This document shows positions 1-10,900 of a stretch of 47,899 nt of DNA, one piece after another. Position numbers and translations under genes: made by a program. The DNA comes from GCA-2746795 sp964643965. GTDB lineage: Bacteria > Chloroflexota > Anaerolineae > Promineifilales > Promineifilaceae. Position 1 is the first letter of the stretch, and every line of letters begins with the position of its first letter. Below the pieces are notes generated by a model that was not told where the DNA came from, did not search any database, and was given only the letters and a program-made list of their open reading frames with translations. The DNA lies in the NCBI GenBank assembly GCA_964643965.1, contig CAZXVH010000026.1:1-47899 (forward strand), in the 5' to 3' direction.

Positions 1-44
1 TTTTTCCATGATCGGCTCTCGTTGTTTGATAATTGGTTTGGGGT

Positions 45-72
45 AAACGGCCGTTTGTGGGGAACGGCCGTT
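45..72. repeat. Two adjacent AACGGCCGTT palindromes
   Basis: AAACGGCCGTTT at 45-56 and AACGGCCGTT at 63-72, six bases apart, outside any convincing coding sequence. They show that the iterated palindrome of this window also occurs in non-coding DNA. No function is visible. Confidence 0.7.
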
Positions 73-82
73 TCAATTCAAG

Positions 83-591
83 TTAATTCAGATTGTCACC
101 CAATGGAAAGCGTTAGCGAAAGCTGCTGGCATCCGAAACGTCGACCAGGCGCTCAATCGGTGGAAAAGGACGATGCGCGAAAATGAGATGGCTGCTTTTC
201 CTGGACGAGGGCAGTTGCCACCTGAACAAGAAAAAATACGACAGTTAGAACAGAAATTAGTCATTGCTGAACAAGAACGCGATATCTTAAAAAAAGCAGT
301 GGCCATCACTTCGGCATCGCTCAGTACGGGCCTCAGCAACCCAAACCGATGGGATACCAATTCATAGCCGACCATCAGAAAGAATTTCCAACAAGTCGTA
401 TGTGTCAAGTGCTGAACATATCGACCAGCGACTATTATGCCTGGATAAAACGGCCGTGTGCTAAGCGGAAGATGGCTAATTTAATCAAGCTCTTGTTAAA
501 CAAATCAAAGAAGCCCATGAGGCCAGCTACGAACCCTATGGCAGTCCTCGTATTTATTTTGCTCTGCAATCTCGGCGACGGCCGTTAGTAA
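83..591 (+). pseudogene. IS3-family transposase remnant (OrfA C-terminal part plus broken OrfB N-terminal part)
   Basis: Frame 2 from about position 83 reads like the C-terminal half of an IS3 OrfA: a helix-turn-helix tail, then FPGRGQLPPEQEKIRQLEQ and ERDILKKA, the usual leucine-zipper ending. The -1 frame then reads into OrfB with MGYQFIADHQKEFPTSRMCQ and the DYYAWIKRP segment typical of IS3 OrfB N-termini. A second frame change near 480-492 breaks OrfB: the expected continuation (LVKQIKEAHEASYEPYGSPR) is in another frame, as if about 5 nt had been inserted. Similarity ends near 590, so the catalytic DDE domain is missing. The OrfA start is also missing. Dead element marking the left border of the cluster. 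Confidence 0.8.
289..296 (+). other. A7 slippery heptamer, putative programmed -1 frameshift site of the IS3 relic
   Basis: A run of seven A followed by G lies in OrfA phase as A AAA AAA G. A -1 slip leads directly into the OrfB frame without a stop. This is the standard IS3-family way of making OrfAB; here it is a fossil because OrfB is broken downstream. Confidence 0.5.
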
Positions 592-619
592 ATCCGGGCG
601 CAATTGTATACACGCGAAC

Positions 620-1438
620 GGCGTTTGACGGATACCCAGTATCTCGCGGGATTTCCTGTACATATGTCCATTGTATGTACGGCTATATCGGTATAGTATC
701 TACAAAACTGCGTTATGTTAACTCACACTTGCTTTTAACATGCGGTTCTGAATTGACGAGGTGCAACATTTTCAAAGTGTTGTTGAAGCGTTTCTATTGG
801 TGAAAGCGACATGAGTCCATACATTATCCCACCATGTTTGTCTCAAACGCCATTCTTATTTATATAACATGCGTGATTGCTCTGAAATGTTATTCGGTAG
901 CGGTGTGGTTATATTTTACAATCTGTGATATATATTAAGAATATAAATATCTAATGAGAGTTTGATGGATGTAATTGTAATTGTAACTTTCTGAGTGGGG
1001 TCTTTTTATACGATTTATGCGTGGTCAATATCGTAAAGGAAGCGAGTATTAATTATGCGCAACAAGTTTTATATCGGGTACTGTTTTGTTAGATAAATGT
1101 ACACTAATCTTTGCAAACAGATCAAATAATGATTTGTCACCAGATTCTCCTCTTTCTGAAGTACACATATACTCTTTTAATTTGATAGGTCTTGATTATA
1201 GATTCTCATGTACGCTTGGTGGAGCAATGTTTAAACGTAATTTTGTTAAAAGCAAGTAATTTTTATAATTAGCCGAGAATCAATTAATTTATAGGAATTA
1301 GATATATATTGATTATTTTTTGGGAGCAAATCACAGCATAAACAAACAAATTTTTAAAGTGGGTATGCTAATCAGAGAATCGAAAAAACTGAAGCACATC
1401 TGCTAACTTGTTTTTCATACCAGAACTATAAAAGGTGT
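620..1438. promoter_or_regulatory. AT-rich gene-free region upstream of the cluster; probable promoter region
   Basis: About 820 bases with no convincing reading frame. The stretch is clearly more AT-rich than the cluster and lacks the ACGGCCGT palindrome. All following genes point away from it, so the main promoter most likely lies here, but no -35/-10 pair with a normal spacer stands out. TTGTAA at 981 and TATACG at 1007 are about 20 bases apart, and TTGTTT at 1408 and TATAAA at 1427 only 13. No riboswitch or RNA gene was recognised. Confidence 0.35.
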
Positions 1439-1444
1439 ATGCGA

Positions 1445-2392
1445 ATGTCTGATGTCATGCTGGAATCTCGTAATCTTGTAAAGAACTATGGGGATGTAAA
1501 AGCGGTACAAGATATTTCATTTCGTATTTTTTCGGGTGAAATCTTTAGTTTACTCGGTCCAAATGGCGCCGGGAAAACAACCTTCATATCCATGCTTAGC
1601 TGCTTATTAGAGCCGACAGAAGGCGATGCTTTCGTTGGCTCTTTTTCTATACTCAAAAATCCACTAGCCGTTAAGCAGTTGATTGGGGTTGTTCCTCAAG
1701 ATTTAGCACTCTATGGCGCCCTTACAGCGCGACAGAACCTGGAATTTTGGGGCCATATGTATGGTATGAACCCCAAACAGTTAACGATGCGCGTTGATGA
1801 GCTATTAGAAAAAATGGGACTGTTTGATCGAGCCAAAGAACGGGTCCATACGTTTTCTGGTGGTATGAAACGTCGTTTGAACATTGCGGTCGGGCTGCTG
1901 CACAAGCCAAAGCTGGTTTTCATGGATGAACCCACTGTGGGGATTGATCCTCAAAGCCGACGCAATATTTTAGATATGGTAAAAGAACTCCGAGATCAAG
2001 GCATGACGGTTCTATATACCACGCATTATATGGAAGAAGCTGAGGAGTTGTCGGATCGAGTGGGGATTATTGATGATGGCAAATTAATCGCCCTGGGTAC
2101 GCAAGCTGAGCTGATACAGATGGTTGGCAGTCAGGAATCGTTGCGTCTTCATTTTGGCGAGCAACCTGCTAGCGATATGCTCGTGCGTAAGTTCGATGAT
2201 TTAAAAGGTATCTTAAGCACAACGGCCGTTAACGGGGAAGTTGTGCTCATCGTTGAAAAGGCCACCTCTGTTTTGCCCGATGTCGTCAAATTAGTGGACA
2301 AAGAAGGCGCCCGCATTAACACGATTGACATTTCTGGGCCAAATTTAGAAGCCGTCTTTTTGCACCTCACCGGACGAGCGCTGCGCGACTAA
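1445..2392 (+). CDS. DrrA-type ABC transporter ATP-binding protein
   Basis: ATPase subunit of an ABC-2 exporter, likely for efflux of or self-resistance to the cluster product, working with the two permeases that follow. Visible motifs, numbered from ATG 1445: Walker A GPNGAGKTT at about residues 38-46, signature FSGGMKRRL at about 137, Walker B LVFMDEP at about 158-164, and H-loop TTHYMEEAEE near 193. The 315-residue length and the C-terminal extension after the nucleotide-binding domain match the daunorubicin-resistance (DrrA) family. An ATG at 1439 is in frame, but the AAAGG at 1431-1435 is only 3 bases from it and 9 bases from 1445, so I prefer 1445. First gene of the co-directional series. 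Confidence 0.9.
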   Translation: MSDVMLESRNLVKNYGDVKAVQDISFRIFSGEIFSLLGPNGAGKTTFISMLSCLLEPTEGDAFVGSFSILKNPLAVKQLIGVVPQDLALYGALTARQNLEFWGHMYGMNPKQLTMRVDELLEKMGLFDRAKERVHTFSGGMKRRLNIAVGLLHKPKLVFMDEPTVGIDPQSRRNILDMVKELRDQGMTVLYTTHYMEEAEELSDRVGIIDDGKLIALGTQAELIQMVGSQESLRLHFGEQPASDMLVRKFDDLKGILSTTAVNGEVVLIVEKATSVLPDVVKLVDKEGARINTIDISGPNLEAVFLHLTGRALRD

Positions 2393-2403
2393 GAGGATAT
2401 TTC

Positions 2404-3660
2404 ATGAGCAAGGTTCTCCAAATTGGTAAGAAAGATTTACTTATTATTCTTTATGATCGAACCTCCCTGCTGCTCATGCTGCTAGCCCCTTTTGTTCTCA
2501 TACTGGGGTTAGGGTTAATAGCGGGTGGTTTTAAGTTTGGTGAGGATGAAGGCAATACCGGTATCGACATCATTCCCATTGCCTTCACCAATTTAGACGA
2601 GGGTGCGCTAGGCGCAATCCTGGCAGATGTATTCACGACAGATGATCTGGCCGACTTGATTCAAATGACAGAAGTCACAGATGTCGCCAGCGCCCAACAG
2701 CAAGTTGATGATAATAAGGTGGCGGCAGCTGTCATAGTCCCGGCCGGTTTTTCAGATGGAATTATGGCTGGGGAAACGGCCGTTTCCCCAGCTATAATTG
2801 AACTGTATGTTAACCCAGCCAATCCCATTGGGGCTAGTATTGTAGATAGCATCGTGACGCAATTCATAAACCAACTCAATGGCGTCGTCGCTTCAGTTGA
2901 AGTGATTACCGCGCAAATGGTGCAAAGCGACCGATTAGCGCCAGAGCAAGTAGGCGCATTTTCCGCTGAACTTGGCCGGGATTTAGAAGCCACTTCCGAC
3001 TCCATCGTCCCCCTCATCACCCTCACCAGTCGCAACCCTTCTGGCGCAGAGTCAGAAGGAGTTAACGCTCTGGCTGTACTCGCCCCGGGCATGGCTATCG
3101 TCTTTCTCATGTATACTGTGACGATTGGGGCGCGCAGCATCCTTACAGAGTGGGATGAAGGGACAATGCCCCGTATCCTCACCACCCCCACAACTGTTAA
3201 CCAAATACTCAGCGGTAAAATGATAAGTATTTTCTTGATGGGCGTGGTTCAAGTGCTTCTATTGGTGTTAGTGAGCAGCTTGTTATTTGGCTTAAATTGG
3301 GGAGACCCATTGGCGGTATTTATACTGATTATAACGGTCGTGGCGGGAGCCGTTGGCTGGGGCGCCATTCTCGCTGCCTATGCCCATTCCCCCTCACAGA
3401 TCACCAGTATGGGGAGCGCCATGATGTTACTTTTTGGTATTCTCGGCGGTAGTTTTGTCGATATACAATTTGCCGGTGTTATGAACGTCATCAGCCATCT
3501 TACGCCCAATGCCTGGGCCACAGATGGATTCAATATGTTGGCAAATGGCGCTAGTTTTCAAGAATTGCTGCCCATCTATGGCGCATTAATTGTGATGTCT
3601 ATCATATTATTGGCGATTGCGTCGGTTTTGCTCCGTCGTCGCTGGATACATGGGGGATAA
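2404..3660 (+). CDS. ABC-2 type transporter permease (first of two)
   Basis: Membrane subunit of the DrrA-like exporter. It is 418 residues with one N-terminal transmembrane helix (about 20-40), a large extracytoplasmic domain rich in D and E (about 45-220), then five hydrophobic segments (about 225-410) ending in a basic RRRW tail. This is the YhgE/DrrB-like ABC-2 layout. The conserved TEWDEGTMPRIL coupling segment and the PNAWATDGFN segment of the family are present. It starts 11 bases after the ATPase and is followed 6 bases later by a second permease of the same layout, so the pair probably forms a heterodimer. It carries a 40-bp palindrome (2760-2799) encoding a short extra loop around MAGETAVSPA. 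Confidence 0.88.
   Translation: MSKVLQIGKKDLLIILYDRTSLLLMLLAPFVLILGLGLIAGGFKFGEDEGNTGIDIIPIAFTNLDEGALGAILADVFTTDDLADLIQMTEVTDVASAQQQVDDNKVAAAVIVPAGFSDGIMAGETAVSPAIIELYVNPANPIGASIVDSIVTQFINQLNGVVASVEVITAQMVQSDRLAPEQVGAFSAELGRDLEATSDSIVPLITLTSRNPSGAESEGVNALAVLAPGMAIVFLMYTVTIGARSILTEWDEGTMPRILTTPTTVNQILSGKMISIFLMGVVQVLLLVLVSSLLFGLNWGDPLAVFILIITVVAGAVGWGAILAAYAHSPSQITSMGSAMMLLFGILGGSFVDIQFAGVMNVISHLTPNAWATDGFNMLANGASFQELLPIYGALIVMSIILLAIASVLLRRRWIHGG
2760..2799. repeat. 40-bp near-perfect palindrome inside the permease gene
   Basis: Centred on AACGGCCGTT at 2775-2784 and extending 20 bases each way with a single mismatched pair (2766/2793). The inner 26 bases (2767-2792) are a perfect palindrome with GCTGGGG/CCCCAGC arms. 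It lies in frame and adds a few residues compared with the paralogous permease downstream, where PAGFSTAVLAGEPQDLEF aligns. Confidence 0.85.
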
Positions 3661-3666
3661 CGGAAC

Positions 3667-4875
3667 ATGCTACACAGGATAATTTCCATTGCAAAGAAAG
3701 ATACGCTCATCCGTTTTGCAGCGCCTACTGAACTACTTTTCTTCTTTATTTTACCTGTTGTGTTTACCTTCACCCTCGGTGGTGGATTTGGGGGCGCTCA
3801 AGCCGGTGTGGAAACGCGCACTTTGGCCGTCGTGGATAGCGACGCAACAGCGCTAACTGCCGAACTATTGGCCGTTATTGATGAAATGGAAACAGTGCAG
3901 ATAGAAATGATGAGCCAAGAAAAGGCCGAAGCTGACCTTAAAGACGGCAAGGTGGCGGCGGTATTGGTATTGCCAGCAGGTTTTTCAACGGCCGTTCTTG
4001 CCGGTGAACCACAAGACCTGGAATTTTATCGCTTATCTAGGAACAACGATGGCCTCTTTATTGAGCAGGTTGTGCAGTCGGCCATAAGTCAGACAGGACA
4101 GTCACTCAATATAGCTCGCCAAAGCGTTCTGAAAGCCGAAGCTGCTCAACCCTTTGCCACCGATGCGGAAAGCCAAACCTTTTTCTCAGAGAGTGCAGCA
4201 GCTGCGCAGGCATCATTGGCTGCTATGCCTAATCGCCTGAAAGTAACAGTTCCGGCCGAAGCCGCCAATGCCAACGATCCTTACGCCATCGCTGCGCACC
4301 AGTCTGCCGGACAGCTTGTCACCTGGGTACTCATTCCACTACTCGGTATTTCTACTTTATTTGCTTCAGAACGTACGCATGGCACGTTGCGCCGTCTGTT
4401 GACCACCCCTACCAAAAAATCCACTTACCTGTTTGGCACCATTTCCGGACAGTTAGTCCTGGCGTTTTTACAAATGGCGCTGCTCATTGGTTTTGGCGCA
4501 TTGGTCATGGGTTTGAATTGGGGGCGTTCGCCTGCCGGACTTTCTCTAATGATGGTCTCTTTTGGAGCAGCCGCTGTAGCCTTAGGCACAATGATAGGTA
4601 CTCTTACCAAAAACGAGATGCAAGCAGGTAATCTGAGCATTATGCTGGGGATGGCCATGGCGCTCCTGGGCGGCTGTTGGTGGCCCTTAGAACTTTTTCC
4701 CCAAGCTTTGCAAACGGCCGTTAAAGTTTTACCAACCACCTGGGCCATGCAAGGTTTCTCCGATATCGTGCTTCGCGGCTCGGGTGTCACAGAAGTTTTA
4801 CCGGAAGCAGCCGTCCTTTTTGGCTTTGCCGCCATTTTTTTCTTTATTGGTATCAGCCGATTTAAGTACGAATAA
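3667..4875 (+). CDS. ABC-2 type transporter permease (second of two)
   Basis: 402-residue membrane protein with the same plan as its upstream neighbour: an N-terminal helix (about 18-38, FFFILPVVFTFTLGG), an extracytoplasmic domain (about 40-210), then about five helices to the C-terminus. Shared family segments include the ERTHGTLRRLLTTPT coupling helix and the LPTTWAMQGFSDI segment. Paralogous to the previous gene, so the exporter is probably one ATPase with two different permeases. It ends 53 bases before the PKS gene; no terminator is visible between them, which favours cotranscription. Substrate unknown; presumably the peptide-polyketide product. Confidence 0.87.
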   Translation: MLHRIISIAKKDTLIRFAAPTELLFFFILPVVFTFTLGGGFGGAQAGVETRTLAVVDSDATALTAELLAVIDEMETVQIEMMSQEKAEADLKDGKVAAVLVLPAGFSTAVLAGEPQDLEFYRLSRNNDGLFIEQVVQSAISQTGQSLNIARQSVLKAEAAQPFATDAESQTFFSESAAAAQASLAAMPNRLKVTVPAEAANANDPYAIAAHQSAGQLVTWVLIPLLGISTLFASERTHGTLRRLLTTPTKKSTYLFGTISGQLVLAFLQMALLIGFGALVMGLNWGRSPAGLSLMMVSFGAAAVALGTMIGTLTKNEMQAGNLSIMLGMAMALLGGCWWPLELFPQALQTAVKVLPTTWAMQGFSDIVLRGSGVTEVLPEAAVLFGFAAIFFFIGISRFKYE

Positions 4876-4928
4876 TGTTCTGGATCACTTACAACACAGA
4901 TTGTACAGAAAACAACCCTTAATTTTTT

Positions 4929-7900
4929 ATGAACATCACACAGATAGTTCCCCCCGCTTTCACAGATTTAGCCCATCTGTTGCAGTGGCGTGGGCAACAA
5001 ATCCCCACGGAAAATGCCTATCTCTTCTTACATGCAGATGAGACCCTGTCACCGGATCGGTTGACGTATGCGCAGTTGCATGATCAGGCGCTGCATATTG
5101 CCGCCGCTTTGCAAAGGCTAGAGGCGAGGGATAAGCCTGTATTGCTTTGTTATGAGCCGGGTTTAGCGTACATCGCCGCCTTTTTTGGCTGCCTTTACGC
5201 CGGCGCCATCGCCGTTCCCGCTTATCCGCCAGACCCGCTGCGCCCCCAGCGCATGATGCCTCGCCTGCAAGCTATTGTAGAGAACGCCCAGGCAGACATT
5301 GTCCTGACCACCACAAACCTATTGGCTGAGGTGCGCACCTACCTGCACCAATCAAGCCGCGAACTGCATATTCTGGATACTGATGCCATTCTCACCAGTG
5401 ACGGCGAAGTAGAAACCATTGCTTCCCTCACGCCCGCCCAACTTGCCTTTTTAATGTATACCTCCGGCTCTACTGGCAAGCCCAAAGGGGTAATGGTGAC
5501 GCATGGCAATGTGATGCACAATTTATCCCGATTCCCCGGTTTTCAAGAACGGCCGTGCCACGCCATTGTCTCCTGGCTGCCCTTGTTTCATGATTTAGGG
5601 CTGCTCCTGGGTGTACTGCACCCACTTTATCAGGGCAAACCTGGTATTCTCATGAATCCGGCTACCTTTGCCCGTCACCCCTATCGCTGGCTGAAGGCTA
5701 TCAGCGATTACCAGGCCACGACCACAGGCGGCCCTAACTTCGCCTACGATCTCTGTGTGGCACGGATTAAGCCAGAAGAACGCGCCCAACTCGACTTGAG
5801 CCATTGGAATTTGGCTTTAAACGGGGCCGAACCCGTGCGTCACGAAACGTTGCAGCAGTTTGCCAAGGTGTTTGCTCCCTGCGGTTATCGCCCAGAAACG
5901 GCGTATCCCTCTTACGGCATGGCTGAAGGAACCGCCACCGTTACTGGGCCTGCCGATTTCGCGCCTCCGTTCGCCCTCACCCTGGATCGGCAGGCATTGG
6001 CGCGGCGAAAAATTGTGCTAAACCAACCGGACGCCACTTCTGTCACGTTGGTAAGCTGCGGTCCGGTCATGCCAGATGAAGATATTTGCATTGTCAACCC
6101 GGATACACTTACTCCTTGCCCGCCCCACGAAGTGGGAGAAATATGGGTGTCTGGCCCGAGTATCGCCCAGGGATACTGGCAGCGAGCGGCGGACACAGAC
6201 CGGGATTTTAAAGCGCAGTTGGCGGAACCTAACGGCCGTTTTTATCTACGTACCGGTGATTTAGGTTTTGTGCATGAGGGAAACCTGTTCATTGCCGGCC
6301 GTCTCAAAGATGTGATTATCATTCGCGGGGTCAATCATTATCCAGAAGATATTGAGCAGACCATTGCCCACTGTCACCCGGCCGTGCGTCCGGGCGGAGG
6401 CGCTGCCTTTGCTGTAGAAACAAACGGCCAGGAGCAACTCGTGCTGCTGCAAGAAGTAAACCCCAAACGTATGAGCGATCCCGAGCCTGTCTTTGCTCAT
6501 ATACGCCAGGTGTTAGCTGAAGCACACGACATTCATGCCAACGCCATTGTCCTCATTAAGCCAGGCACACTGCTAAAAACGTCGAGTGGCAAAATTCGCC
6601 GCCGTGCTAATCGAGACGCCTTCTTGACCAATGACCTGGAGACTATCGCGTATTGGCAAATGCCAGCCGCCAGCGCCGAGGAGTCCGCCTCCGACGTTAT
6701 CACGCCCCTGGATGTGAATCCACCCGCCGCCGCTGCTGCCCAAACCATTCGCCGCTGGCTGCAAACCTACTTCGGCCAGCGCAACAATCTACCCCCGGCT
6801 CAAATTGATACCCATATGCCTTTCGCCGCCTATGGGCTGGGGTCATTGGAAGCGTTGACGCTTATTCAGGAGTTGGAGCAGTGGTTAGGACGGCCGTTAA
6901 CCGCCACCCTGGCCTGGAACTACCCCACTATTGACGCTCTGGCTTCTCATCTGGCAGAAGATACAAACCTGGCAGCCCAAGCCCTTGCTATTCAAGAAAC
7001 AAGGCCACAGACGCAAGAACCCATTGCCATCATCGGCATGAGCTGCCGTTTTCCGGGGGGGGCCGACAGCCCAGACGCCTTGTGGCAGTTATTGGCGCAG
7101 GGCGCCGATACGGTGACTGAAATCGGCGCAGACCGCTGGCCTATAAACGATTATTATCATCCCCAGCGAGAAACACGGGGGAAAATGGTCTCGCGTTGGG
7201 GATCACATCTCACCGATTTAGATCAATTTGACGCTGCCTTTTTTGGCATTTCGCCCCGAGAAGCAGCCCAGCTAGATCCCCGGCAACGGCTGCTGTTGGA
7301 GGGCGCCTGGGAGGCGCTGGAAGATGCTGGCATTCCGGCTGATAGTCTGGCTGGCAGCCACACCGGTGTTTTTATTGGCGTGTTACAAGACGATTACGGG
7401 GAACGAGTTTTTGACGATTACACCATCGTCAACGCCTACTCTGGTTCTGGTACAGCCAATGCTCCGGTTGCCAATCGTATTTCTTATTTTTTTGATTTCC
7501 ACGGTCCCTCATTGGTGATAGACACAGCCTGCTCTGGATCATTGGTTGCCATTCATCAAGCGTGCCACAGCTTACGCAGCGGCGAGACAACGGTGGCGTT
7601 GGCCGGCGGCGTCAATATCATTTTGGAACCAGACAGCGATTTGTTTATGTCGCAGGCAGGCATTATTTCGGAAGACGGCCGTTGTAAAACGTTTGATAGC
7701 CGCGCTAACGGTATTGTCCGCGCCGAAGGCATGGGGTTACTGGTACTCAAGCCCCTTTCCCAGGCGCTGGTCGATGGCGACCGGGTCCATGCCGTGATCC
7801 GGGGCAGCGCCGTTAACCATGATGGGCGCAGCAATGGTTTAATGGCTCCCAATGGGCAGGCCCAGGAACAATTACTGTGTGCGGCTCAGGCCAATGCAGG

Positions 7901-10900
7901 CGTGCAGCCGCCGCAAATGCAGTATATTGAAGCGCACGGCACGGCTACCAAATTAGGGGATCCCATCGAAGTAGCGGCCATTGGCACTGTGCTTTCTGAT
8001 TACCCCACTCATACTTACTGTGCGCTCGGTTCTATCAAGTCTAACATCGGCCATGCGGAAGCGGCAGCGGGCATTGCCGGAGTAATAAAAGTGGTTATGG
8101 CGATGAAAAAAGGGCAACTGCCGCCGAATCTCCATTTCCACGAACCCAATCCCCTGATTCCCTTTGATCGACTGCCGCTCCGGGTTCAGGAAATGCTTGG
8201 TCCCTGGCCACGCCCGGATCAGCCTCTCATTGCGGGCGTCAGCGGCTTTGGTTTTTCCGGCACGAATGGACATGTTATTTTGGAAGCAGCGGCAACGGCC
8301 GTTTCTCCCCCAAAGGCCCCCATTCCCTCATCAGCGCTCCCCTTGGTTCTCCTACCTCTTTCGGCCAAGACACCCACTGCCTTGCGCCAACTGGCACAAA
8401 GATATCAGACCTATTTGCAAAAAAACGGGAGTGATTTAATAGCCGTGAGCAGCGCCGCTGCCTTGCGTCGCAGTCATTTACCACAGCGCCTGGCGCTGGT
8501 GGGCGATACACAGGCGGCGCTGTTGACGCAGTTGCAGGCGTTTATGGAATCAGGCGAGAGGGAAGCGGAAACGGCCGTTCTCTCCCCTTCCCCCCTCGTT
8601 TTTGTTTTCTCAGGACAAGGTACGCAATGGCTGGGCATGGGCCAAACATTATATGCCCAGGAACCCGTTTTCCGCGCCACCCTGGATGCTTGCGACGCCA
8701 TTTTACAACCCATCGCCGGCTGGTCTTTGTTGGCTGAATTAAACGCCCCGCCAGAAACCTCGCGCCTAGATGACACTCTGGTGGCTCAGGTCGCTATTTT
8801 TGCCATGCAAGTGGCCCTGGCCGCGCTATGGCATAGTTGGGGTATTATTCCCGCAGCCATTGTCGGCCAAAGCTTAGGCGAAGTGGCAGCTGCCCATGCC
8901 GCTGGCGCCTTGTCATTGGAAGATGCCCTGCGCGTCGTGTTCCATCGCAGTCGGGTAATGCAGCAGGTAGAAGGAAAAGGGTTAACGGCCGTTCTCGGTC
9001 TCCCTTTGGCAGAAGCGAAACTCGTCACCCTTGCTTTTCAAGATGTAGTCGCCGTAGCTGGCAGCAGCAGCCCCACCACCTCCCTCATTTCTGGTGAACC
9101 GGAAGCCGTGCAGCGAGTAGTAAAAGCGGTGGAAACCCAGGGCGCCTTTGCTCAACTGGTTCGCGGCGTAAACATCGCCTTCCACAGCGCTCAAATGGAT
9201 CCGCTGATAATGGAGTTGATCACGTCCCTGACAGATATCCACCCCCGTCCTACCAGCATTCCCCTCTTCTCTACCGTCACCGGCACATTAATAGATGGCA
9301 CATCTCTGGACGCTGCTTACTGGGGACGCAACTTGCGCGAACCATTTGTTTTCACGCAAGTGATGGCGCAGTTGATACAAAGCGGCTACCAGACTTACCT
9401 GGAAGTCAGCCCTCATCCCGTTCTCACCGGCGCTATTCGGCAAGGGTTACAGGCGCTCGACCAGGAAGGGGTGGCGCTGCCCTCGCTGCGTCGTGATGAA
9501 CAGGAAAAGAAAGGGCTGTTGACCACCCTGGGCCACCTTTACACGGCCGGGTATACGGTCTACTGGCAGCGTCTATACCCAGACTCCGTTCCCTTTGTAT
9601 CACTGCCCACCTACCCCTGGCAAAAAGAACATTATTGGCTGGAACAGATTGGCTGGACGCCGCTGACAGAACAATTGGCCCGTAAACGGAACACTTCTCA
9701 TCCGCTGTTGGGCCAGTATACGCAAACGGCCGTTTTCCCCCACCAACATATCTGGGAAATGGATCTGGACGACCAAACCATACCTTATTTCAATGACCAT
9801 CAGGTGCAGGAGCTGGTGGTACTGCCCGGCGCAGCCTATGCAGAAATGGCTCTGGCGGCTGCACAGCAGGTATGGGGAAACGACGGGGTGGAGTTGGAGC
9901 AGCTCACCTTTGTCCAGGGATTGATATTATCGGAACGGCCGTTACGCATTCAAGCTGTCCTCACCCCTGAAATAGCCAATGTAGCCACCTTCCAGGTGTT
10001 TAGCCGCGATTTCACCGCCACCGACTGGCGCCTAAATGCGGAAGTAACATTGCATCGCTCTGGCGAGATGGCGCCTCTGCCGCCCACCTTAAATTTAGCC
10101 GCCTTGCAGGAAATATACTCCGAGGCCATCACTGGAGCCGCCCACGTGCAAGCGATGCGCAGACGGGGGTTGGCCTATGGCCCCGCCTTCCAGGCCGTGC
10201 GCCATATTTGGCGGCGTGATGGCGAAGCATTGGCTCACTTACAGATCGACAAGACCCTTACCATTGGCCTGGATGCTTATACTGTTCACCCCACCCTGCT
10301 AGATGCGGCCAGCCAAACTGTGGCGGCTGCGATGAACAGCAGCCACAGTGAAACTGCTATCTTTTTGCCCGCTGCCATTGAGCGCCTGCGTTTCTGGCAG
10401 GCAGTGGGGGCTGATGTGTGGTGCCACACTCACCTGCTGCATACCGCTGATGTAGACGAGCGCACCGCCGATATCACCCTCACCAACGCCGAAGGACACG
10501 TATTGGCGACTATAACCGGTTTGCGCTTACAGCGTGTCGCCCCCCCACAAACAGAGCGAATGATTGACCGTTGGTCTTACCAGGTAAAGTGGCAGCCACA
10601 GCCGCTGCCCTCTGCTGATAAGATGCACACCCAGCCTGGAAGCTGGCTTATTTTTACCGAAACGAGCCAGGGGGAGGCGCTTGCCGAGAGACTGCGGTTA
10701 GAGGGGCATACGCCCGTTTTAGTTCGGCGATCTTCCGCCGCCTATCACACCACATCCCATGCCGCTCAAGTAGAATATTGGCTGAATCCCGCCGAACCAG
10801 ATCATTACCGACGCCTGTTGGCTGATGCCTTGTCTGTAGACCAACCACCCTGTCGGGGAATAGTGCACATGTGGTCTCAAAATCTGATTCCTGGTGAGTT

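Noticed and set aside
737..811. Minus-strand short frame beginning MSLSPIETLQQHF, slightly like N-termini of ISAs1-type transposases.
   Set aside because: Only about 25 codons before a stop, and the similarity is vague; not enough to call a gene or relic.
981..1012. TTGTAA and TATACG as a sigma-70 promoter.
   Set aside because: Spacer of about 20 bases is too long and the match is ordinary in AT-rich DNA.
2661..3191. Long minus-strand open frame (176 codons) opposite the first ABC-2 permease.
   Set aside because: Antisense shadow of a clear coding gene; no ribosome site or recognisable domain.
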